A stretch of DNA of 64,000 nt from Brevibacillus composti (GTDB taxonomy: Bacteria; Bacillota; Bacilli; Brevibacillales; Brevibacillaceae), in contig NZ_CP066308.1 in NCBI RefSeq assembly GCF_016406105.1, forward strand, positions 3,025,501 to 3,089,500, in the 5' to 3' direction. The notes beneath the pieces were generated by a model. The model saw nothing but the letters and a program-made list of their open reading frames with translations, searched no databases and was not told where the DNA came from. Both the position numbers and the translations under genes were made by a program. How positions within the stretch are numbered: the first letter of the stretch is position 1; every line of letters begins with the position of its first letter. Of this stretch, positions 58,066-64,000 are shown piece after piece.

Positions 58066-59418
58066 TCAGGTCGTTTTCTTTACTTCCTGCAGAAGCGCCT
58101 CGACGAACAGGCTCATCACCTGTCCGCACACCTTCTGCGGCAAGCGCTCCGTCCGCTTCAGCCACTGCTTCAGGCGCAGCAGGTGATAGGCGGCTTGCGG
58201 GAGGCGGCCGCTCGTCCCCGCTTCGATCAGGGCCGTCGCCGTCTGTCCCACTTTGGCCCAGTGGCGGTACTTTTCCACCCATTGGCCAATTTCTTTGGAC
58301 AGCTTTCGATTCTTCATTTTATGGAGCAGATGGTTGGCCGTCTCCTCCATCTCGGAAAACATCAGACCCAGCTTGCGGATCGCTTGCTCCCTGCTGCCGT
58401 ACTGAAAGTGAAAGCGGAACTGCATAAAGGACTCCAGCAGCGCGGGCGATTCGGTTTCATGCAAAAAGGAGCTCTGCACATTATCCGCAAAGCGAAGCAG
58501 GGCATCCGCATCCTCCGTCCCCGCCACTTCCTCAATCGCCCGCCGCCACGACTTCGTCGGGTCGTAGCCGTACGGGTCGCGCAGATAGTCCGCGATCGTG
58601 ATCAAGGGAATCTTGGAACTCTCCGCCCATTCCATCGCATTGGCTACATAGCCGGCAGACAATTGGCCCAAGCCCGGGTCGCGATGTCGGAGCGGTCCGA
58701 TATGCAGCTCACGCGCCATCGCCAAGTCGTTGACGGGATAGTTGTCCCAGTACAGCGGCCGGTGTCCGGTATATTCCCGGAAGCGAATCGCGTCGCCCTC
58801 GGTCAAGAACGGCGAACAGACGAATCGGCCCGTCCAGAAAAGGGCAATTTCCGGCGGCAGCAGACGCCCCAGCCTGGTGATGTAGGGCTCGTTGCCGAGA
58901 CCGTGGTACTGGGTCGGGCAGAGCACCAGACTGACGGGCTCTGACCAGGTGCCCATCTCCTCCCACAAGCGAAGCGCCGAAGCTGCATGAGCGTCAGCCA
59001 GCGTGTCAAACTGCCGAAGGTCCTCCCCATGCAGCAGCTCCAGCGGAATGTCGTCAAACTGCAGGGCAAAGCACCTCACCCCGCGATCGTACATCGCTTT
59101 GTACTTGGACGTGAGGATGTCGGCATGCTCCTTTTTGGAATACTCCATGTTTAAACCGGGACTCAGACAGTAGTAAAAGGAGAGCCCCTCCGCACCCGCT
59201 GCCTGTATCAGCGCATCGATGTTTTCCAGCTCTGCGGGAGGATGGGGCTCCTGCCATCTCTCTCTCAGATACGGATCGTCTTTCGGGGCGTAGAAGTACG
59301 CATTGAATTGGTGCCTGGCCAGAAAGCGGATCATGTCCAGCCGTTCAGCATGCGTCCACGGCTTGCCGTAGAAGCCTTCGATGACACCGCGTATGGGAAA
59401 GTGTTCGCGACTCGTCAC
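58066..59418 (-). CDS. GH84-like beta-N-acetylglucosaminidase, no signal peptide
   Basis: A 450-residue protein with the GH84 (NagJ/O-GlcNAcase) core: start IRGVIEGFYGKPWTHAERLD, FNAYFYAPKDDPYLRERW, the catalytic Asp pair in LQFDDIP and DNYPVND. It removes beta-linked GlcNAc by substrate-assisted catalysis. The C-terminal helical part (about 290-450) lacks recognisable carbohydrate-binding modules. There is no signal sequence or membrane helix, so it would act in the cytoplasm. The start is GTG 59418 after GGAGG. Convergent with eamA and downstream of engB, with no related gene nearby. Confidence 0.88.
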   Translation of the reverse strand: MTSREHFPIRGVIEGFYGKPWTHAERLDMIRFLARHQFNAYFYAPKDDPYLRERWQEPHPPAELENIDALIQAAGAEGLSFYYCLSPGLNMEYSKKEHADILTSKYKAMYDRGVRCFALQFDDIPLELLHGEDLRQFDTLADAHAASALRLWEEMGTWSEPVSLVLCPTQYHGLGNEPYITRLGRLLPPEIALFWTGRFVCSPFLTEGDAIRFREYTGHRPLYWDNYPVNDLAMARELHIGPLRHRDPGLGQLSAGYVANAMEWAESSKIPLITIADYLRDPYGYDPTKSWRRAIEEVAGTEDADALLRFADNVQSSFLHETESPALLESFMQFRFHFQYGSREQAIRKLGLMFSEMEETANHLLHKMKNRKLSKEIGQWVEKYRHWAKVGQTATALIEAGTSGRLPQAAYHLLRLKQWLKRTERLPQKVCGQVMSLFVEALLQEVKKTT

Positions 59419-59469
59419 ACAGGGGCCTCCTTTCCCGTTTCGCCGTCTCTGAATGCGGGTGTAGCACGG

Positions 59470-60120
59470 CTATTCTTGTGGTTGTTCCGCTGTCTCCTTG
59501 GCGGAAGCGATGGCATCCTGCTTCTGCTCCTCGTGTTCGTAGAGGCGCCTTTTGATCTCGGACCACAGCTCATCCCGCCCCTGACCGGTTTCCGAGGAGA
59601 AGATCAGGATCGAGTCGTCGCCGCGGAGCTTCAGATGCTCCCGGATCACTTTGGTATGCTGCAGCCAGCGGCCTCTGGCAATTTTATCGCCCTTGGTCGC
59701 CACGACCACCGTCGGAATTCCGATTTCCTTGCACCACTCGTACATGGCGACGTCATCTTTGCTGGGAGCGTGGCGAATATCTACCAGTTGAATGATAAAG
59801 CGCAATTCCTTCCGATTTTTCAGGTAAGACTCGATCATTTTTCCCCATTGCCCTTTGATCGATTTGGAGACCTTGGCATAGCCGTAGCCCGGGAAATCGA
59901 CGAAATAGAGCATCTTGTTTACCTGAAAATAGTTGAGCGTCTGGGTTTTGCCCGGCTTTTGGCTGGTCCTCGCCAACCCTTTGCGGTTCATCATTTTGTT
60001 GAGAAGCGAAGATTTTCCCACATTGGAGCGGCCTACCAGAGCGATCTCAGGCAGGCCGTCCGTCGGGTATTGACTGGGTCCGACGGCGCTGGTTATGAAT
60101 TCGGCAGAGGTGATTTTCAT
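59470..60120 (-). CDS. engB: Ribosome biogenesis GTPase EngB (YsxC)
   Basis: A GTPase for late 50S assembly. 216 residues with G1 [12 protein letters not shown], the G2 region [17 protein letters not shown]3 [10 protein letters not shown] and G4 TKGDK. A charged C-terminal tail ([14 protein letters not shown]) is longer than in B. subtilis. ATG 60120 overlaps the lonA stop as ATGA, so the two are coupled. Confidence 0.96.
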   Translation of the reverse strand: MKITSAEFITSAVGPSQYPTDGLPEIALVGRSNVGKSSLLNKMMNRKGLARTSQKPGKTQTLNYFQVNKMLYFVDFPGYGYAKVSKSIKGQWGKMIESYLKNRKELRFIIQLVDIRHAPSKDDVAMYEWCKEIGIPTVVVATKGDKIARGRWLQHTKVIREHLKLRGDDSILIFSSETGQGRDELWSEIKRRLYEHEEQKQDAIASAKETAEQPQE

Positions 60121-62453
60121 GAAGATTCACCCGCCATCTTTACCAGCGCGTGGCGCAGCACTTCATCCAGATGTTCGACCGGAATAAATTTCAAGTCGTT
60201 CCGCACACTTTCCGGAATGTCGTCAATGTCTTTTTCGTTGTCTTTGGGCAAAATGACGGTCGTCAAGCCCGCCCGGTGAGCGGACAGGGATTTTTCCTTC
60301 AGGCCGCCGATCGGGAGCACCCGGCCGCGCAGCGTAATCTCCCCGGTCATCCCCACTTCCTTTCGCACGGGGATACCCGTCAAAGCGGAGACGAGCGCCG
60401 TCGCCATCGTAATGCCGGCGGATGGACCGTCTTTCGGGATGGCCCCTTCCGGCACGTGGATGTGGATGTCGTTCTTCTCATGGAAATCGGGGTCGATCTT
60501 CCACTCGGCAGCTCGCGAGCGGATGTAGCTGAAAGCAGCCTGAGCCGACTCTTTCATCACATCGCCGAGCTGTCCCGTCAGTGTCAGCTTGCCTTTGCCC
60601 GGCAGGATGGTGACTTCGATATTGAGGGTGTCGCCGCCTGCTTCGGTCCAGGCGAGACCTGTCACCGAACCGACCTGATTTTCTTTTTCCGCCAGTCCAT
60701 AGCGGAAGCGCGGTTTGCCCAGCAGGCTTTCGATCGTCTTGGCTGTGACGACGACGCGCTTTTTCTCCCCGCTGACGATCAGCTTGGCGGCTTTCCGGCA
60801 GATATTGGCCGCTTCCCGGTTCAGGTTGCGCACGCCCGCCTCGCGGGTGTACTGGCGAATCACCTTCAGCATCGCCTCTTCCTGAACTTGCAGCTTATCC
60901 TTGCCGAGACCGTGATCCTCCATCTGCTTGGGCAACAGGTAGCCGCGCATGATGTTCAGCTTCTCCAGCTCGGTATAGCCCGAAATCGTGATCACTTCCA
61001 TCCGGTCCAGGAGCGGACGGGGGATCGTATGCAGGCTGTTGGCCGTCGTGATAAACATGACATTGGTCAAATCGTAGGTCTCTTCGATATAGTGGTCGCT
61101 GAACTTGTCATTCTGGTTCGGGTCCAGCACTTCGAGCAGGGCCGACGCCGGGTCTCCGCGGAAATCGGAGGCCAGCTTGTCGATCTCATCCAGGAGGAAG
61201 ACGGGATTGATCGTGCCCGCTTGCTTCATCCCCTGAATGATCCGGCCGGGCAGAGCGCCGACATAGGTGCGGCGATGGCCGCGAATCTCCGCTTCGTCAC
61301 GCACCCCGCCGAGGGAGATGCGGACGAACTCGCGCTCCAGCGCGCGGGCGATGGAACGAGCCAGGGACGTTTTTCCCACCCCCGGGGGACCGACCAGGCA
61401 GAGAATCGGACCGCGCATGGAATTTACCAGCTTTTGCACGGCGAGGTACTCCAGCACCCGCTCTTTTGGCTTTTCCAATCCGTAGTGATCTTCGTTCAGG
61501 ATGTCTTCGGCATGCTTGATGTCGAGATTGTCTACGGTCTTTCTCGTCCAGGGCAAGGCCAAAAGCGTATCGATATAGGTGCGAATCACCGATCCCTCTG
61601 CAGAGGTGGACGGCATTTTCTCCAGTCGATCCAGCTCTTTCTCGATCTTCTTCTTGATCCGCTCGGGTGCATCGGATTTGTCGAGCTGAGCGCGCAGCTC
61701 GTCGACCTCGCCCTGCCGGCCATCCTTTTCCCCCAGCTCTTTTTGGATCGCTTTCATCTGTTCCCGCAGATAGTACTCTTTCTGGGTGCGCTCCATCTGC
61801 TTTTTCACGCGGCCGCTGATTTTGCGCTCCAGCTCCAGCACCTCGCGCTCGTTGTTCAGGATATCGAGCAGAATTTCCAGGCGCTCCTTGATGTTGACAG
61901 TCTCCAAAATCTCCTGTTTGTCGCGCATTTTCAGCGGCAAATGGGAGGCAATGACATCGGCCAGCCTGCCTGGCTCCTCGATGTCGCTGACAGAGGTAAG
62001 CGTTTCCGGGGAAACTTTTTTGGACAGCTTGATAAATTGCTCAAAGTGGCTAAGTACGGCGCGCATCAGCGCCTCCACTTCGTTTGGATGGGTATGCTGT
62101 TCTTCCAGGTAGCTAATCTCGACCTGAAAATACTCTTCTTCTTGCAGATACTTCTCGATTCTGGCCCGCTGCAGGCCTTCCACCAGCACCCGAATCGTTC
62201 CATTGGGGAGCTTCAGCATTTGTTTGACGCGTGCTACCGTCCCTACCGTGTAGATCTGGTCGGCCTCTGGTTCTTCTATATGGACTTCCTCCTGGGTCGC
62301 AAGCAGGATCTTGTTGTCGTCCACCATGGCCTGCTCCAATGCGCGGACGGATTTTTCCCGTCCCACATCCAGATGCAGCACCATCGATGGATACACAAGC
62401 AATCCGCGCAGCGGGAGGAGTGGAATCTCTCGTTTACCGGAACGATCGCCCAA
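60117..62453 (-). CDS. lon: ATP-dependent protease LonA
   Basis: A 778-residue AAA+ protease for damaged and regulatory proteins. N-terminal substrate domain starting [20 protein letters not shown]; Walker [10 protein letters not shown], Walker [11 protein letters not shown]-terminal protease domain with catalytic Ser in [11 protein letters not shown] and Lys in [10 protein letters not shown]. The start is TTG 62453 with GGAGAGGTG 7 bases upstream; this gives the length recalled for Brevibacillus Lon (about 779), and the sequence is very like it. The open frame 14 codons further upstream is not used. Leads lonA-engB. Confidence 0.96.
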   Translation of the reverse strand: MGDRSGKREIPLLPLRGLLVYPSMVLHLDVGREKSVRALEQAMVDDNKILLATQEEVHIEEPEADQIYTVGTVARVKQMLKLPNGTIRVLVEGLQRARIEKYLQEEEYFQVEISYLEEQHTHPNEVEALMRAVLSHFEQFIKLSKKVSPETLTSVSDIEEPGRLADVIASHLPLKMRDKQEILETVNIKERLEILLDILNNEREVLELERKISGRVKKQMERTQKEYYLREQMKAIQKELGEKDGRQGEVDELRAQLDKSDAPERIKKKIEKELDRLEKMPSTSAEGSVIRTYIDTLLALPWTRKTVDNLDIKHAEDILNEDHYGLEKPKERVLEYLAVQKLVNSMRGPILCLVGPPGVGKTSLARSIARALEREFVRISLGGVRDEAEIRGHRRTYVGALPGRIIQGMKQAGTINPVFLLDEIDKLASDFRGDPASALLEVLDPNQNDKFSDHYIEETYDLTNVMFITTANSLHTIPRPLLDRMEVITISGYTELEKLNIMRGYLLPKQMEDHGLGKDKLQVQEEAMLKVIRQYTREAGVRNLNREAANICRKAAKLIVSGEKKRVVVTAKTIESLLGKPRFRYGLAEKENQVGSVTGLAWTEAGGDTLNIEVTILPGKGKLTLTGQLGDVMKESAQAAFSYIRSRAAEWKIDPDFHEKNDIHIHVPEGAIPKDGPSAGITMATALVSALTGIPVRKEVGMTGEITLRGRVLPIGGLKEKSLSAHRAGLTTVILPKDNEKDIDDIPESVRNDLKFIPVEHLDEVLRHALVKMAGESS

Positions 62454-62508
62454 GCTTATGCACCTCTCCTTGATCTGAACAGTCTTTGCAGTCATTTTTT
62501 TTAAAAGC

Positions 62509-62522
62509 GGGAACCGGTTCCC
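62509..62522. promoter_or_regulatory. 14-bp perfect palindrome upstream of lonA
   Basis: GGGAACCGGTTCCC lies about 55 bases before the lonA start, next to an A/T tract. It does not resemble the CtsR heptad repeat or the CIRCE element. A candidate operator of unknown regulator. Confidence 0.4.
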
Positions 62523-62584
62523 CTGCGCTGGGGAAAGCCGGATCCTGCCGCCTTTGCAAAAGAAATCTCATGCAATCGTACAAG

Positions 62585-62611
62585 CAAAAACGGCCCAGGA
62601 ACAGCCGTTTT
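62585..62611 (-). terminator. Terminator of lonB
   Basis: AAAACGGC (62587-62594) pairs with GCCGTTTT (62604-62611) and is followed on the minus strand by TTTTTGC. Placed 110 bases beyond the lonB stop, so lonA has its own promoter. Confidence 0.8.
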
Positions 62612-62720
62612 GGGTCGCGCAGTGACACTCGGTCCCTCCCTGCTTTTGGGAGAGAGCCGAAGCTTCTTATCATTGTAGCGTAAACAGAATCCGATGTCTA
62701 ATTTCTGCCTGCTGCACACC

Positions 62721-64000
62721 TTACAAGGAGAGGGGGGAGGAAGCCAGGTCCTCTGTGGGCAGCTGCAAGGTAAATCCGGTCGCCTCCACCTCCGGTTCGG
62801 CGGCGCCGTGCATGGCCAGCTCCAGGACCTCCTGCACGGTCGAAACCGGGATAACTTCGATTCCTTCCATGTTGGCGAAAATCGACTGCCAGTTTTCCTC
62901 CGGAATCAGCACACGCACAGCCCCGGCAGCCCGCGCGGCTTCCACCTTGGCGACCACGCCGCCCACCGGCTTTACTTTTCCGTGAATGCTTACCTCGCCG
63001 GTCATGGCGACCAGATTGTCGACGGGGATTTTGCGGATGGCCGAGTACACCGCTGTGGCGATGGCGATGCCGGCTGACGGACCGTCCACGGGAACCCCGC
63101 CCGGAAAATTGATGTGCAGATCGTAGTCAAAAGGCTGGACGCCCAAGTGATGGAGGACCGTCAGCACGTTGTCGATCGAACCCTTGGCCATGGATTTGCG
63201 CCGAATCGTCCGGCTGCGGCTGCCGATTTCCTCTTCCTCGGCCAGTCCCGTCGTGATCACCCGTCCGTTACCCGGCACGGCTGCCGGAATGGCCGTCACC
63301 TCCAGTTCCATGACACTGCCCATGTTGGGGCCGTAGACGGCAAGCCCGTTCACAAGACCGATCTGCGGAGCGGAGTGGACCTGCTTTTCCTGCCTCGGCG
63401 ATTTTTGGCTGCTGTGGACCACCCACTCCACGTCCGAGGACTGGATGAATTTTCTTTTTTCGGTCAAGGCGATGCCGGCTGCGATCTGCACGGTGTTGAT
63501 CGCTTCGCGCCCGTTGGTGGCGTAGCGCTCGATCACGCGCACGGCTTCCTCTTCCGCCGTCATGTCCATCTTGGCCACTGCCGTTCTGACGATGCTGCCC
63601 ACCTCCGCCGCCTTTAACGGGCGGAAAAAGATCTCCAGGCAGCGGGAGCGGAGGGCGGCCGGCAATTCCTCCGGCATTCGCGTAGTAGCCCCTACCAGGC
63701 GGAAATCTGCCGGCAGGCCGTACTTGAAAATTTCATGAATATGTGCAGGGATCTGCGTATTATCTTCGCTGTAATACGCACTTTCCAGGATCACTTTGCG
63801 GTCTTCCAGCACTTTGAGCAGCTTGTTCATTTGAACGGGGTGAAGCTCGCCGATCTCATCCAGAAACAGTACGCCCCCATGCGCTTTGGTGACCGCTCCC
63901 GGCTTTGGCTGCGGAACACCTGCCTGCCCCAGCGATCCCGCTCCTTGGTAAATGGGGTCGTGAACGGAGCCGATCAGCGGGTCTGCGATCCCCCGCTCGT
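62721..64000 (-). CDS. lonB: ATP-dependent protease LonB (N-terminus beyond window)
   Basis: The frame is open to the window edge. The visible part begins ERGIADPLIGSVHDPIYQGA and continues through Walker B GGVLFLDEIGELHPVQ, AAA+ sensor regions (GATTRMPEELPAALRSRCLEI) and the Lon protease domain with Ser in PVDGPSAGIAIAT and Lys in VVAKVEAARAAG. The ATPase Walker A is outside the window. In B. subtilis LonB is forespore-associated; whether that holds here is unknown. At least 426 residues are visible; a terminator separates it from lonA. Confidence 0.94.
   Translation of the reverse strand, partial: ERGIADPLIGSVHDPIYQGAGSLGQAGVPQPKPGAVTKAHGGVLFLDEIGELHPVQMNKLLKVLEDRKVILESAYYSEDNTQIPAHIHEIFKYGLPADFRLVGATTRMPEELPAALRSRCLEIFFRPLKAAEVGSIVRTAVAKMDMTAEEEAVRVIERYATNGREAINTVQIAAGIALTEKRKFIQSSDVEWVVHSSQKSPRQEKQVHSAPQIGLVNGLAVYGPNMGSVMELEVTAIPAAVPGNGRVITTGLAEEEEIGSRSRTIRRKSMAKGSIDNVLTVLHHLGVQPFDYDLHINFPGGVPVDGPSAGIAIATAVYSAIRKIPVDNLVAMTGEVSIHGKVKPVGGVVAKVEAARAAGAVRVLIPEENWQSIFANMEGIEVIPVSTVQEVLELAMHGAAEPEVEATGFTLQLPTEDLASSPLSL

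Noticed and set aside
62454-62580. CtsR or CIRCE heat-shock operator before lonA
   Set aside because: No heptad GGTCAAA repeat and no TTAGCACTC/GAGTGCTAA pair is present; only the unrelated palindrome was found.

Overview
The window looks like chromosome of a spore-forming, moderately GC-rich Bacillota, most likely a Brevibacillus. This rests on the sporulation genes (spo0B, spoIVFA/FB, a spoIIB-like gene, spoVID, spore-coat kinase relatives), a T-box valS, a FapR-type fatty-acid operator, adjacent lonA and lonB, and a LonA that closely resembles, from memory, the Brevibacillus brevis Lon protein. No database was searched. Gene order largely matches the Bacillus subtilis block from obg to lon, and most genes are on the minus strand, so in transcription order the window runs from right to left.

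Region by region: 1-5.2 kb holds a partial PilZ-like gene, obgE, spo0B, the L27/Prp/L21 ribosomal cluster behind an L21-type leader, and rng. 5.3-20 kb holds spoIVFB/FA, a cold-shock gene, and the cell-shape and division block rodA-minD-minC-PBP2-mreD-mreC-mreB, then radC, maf, a DUF4321 gene, a SpoIIB-like gene and fabH with a FapR box. 20-26 kb is murC-folC-valS with a T-box leader. 26-29.8 kb is a three-gene partner-switching cassette (membrane PP2C phosphatase, HATPase kinase, STAS protein). 29.9-34 kb holds a small membrane gene, two CotS-like proteins and spoVID. 34-37.5 kb is hemE-hemH-hemY. 37.6-43 kb is a PadR-DUF1700-DUF4097 operon, a secreted 5'-nucleotidase, a frameshifted hydrolase and a GyrI-like protein. 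43.2-48.6 kb is the accessory part: a secreted glycosidase-like gene, a complete-looking group II intron inserted just after its terminator, a MocR regulator, and a divergent EamA transporter. 48.7-55 kb is the hemA-hemX-hemC-hemD-hemB-hemL operon. 55-64 kb holds a chemoreceptor, a second EamA transporter, a 17-bp tandem repeat, an intracellular-looking GH84 hexosaminidase, engB, lonA and partial lonB.

Together the two hem operons cover glutamyl-tRNA to coproheme; only the final ChdC/HemQ step and gltX are missing from the window. The min/mre/rodA/PBP2 genes build the rod and place septa. Sporulation genes are spread among housekeeping genes as in B. subtilis. The least conventional parts are the partner-switching cassette with no sigma factor beside it, the intron that separates MocR from the shared terminator yet leaves its stop codon intact, PBP2 with a triplicated pedestal repeat and a long low-complexity tail, and two CotS-family proteins lacking the catalytic Asp. 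No rRNA or tRNA gene and no CRISPR array was found.
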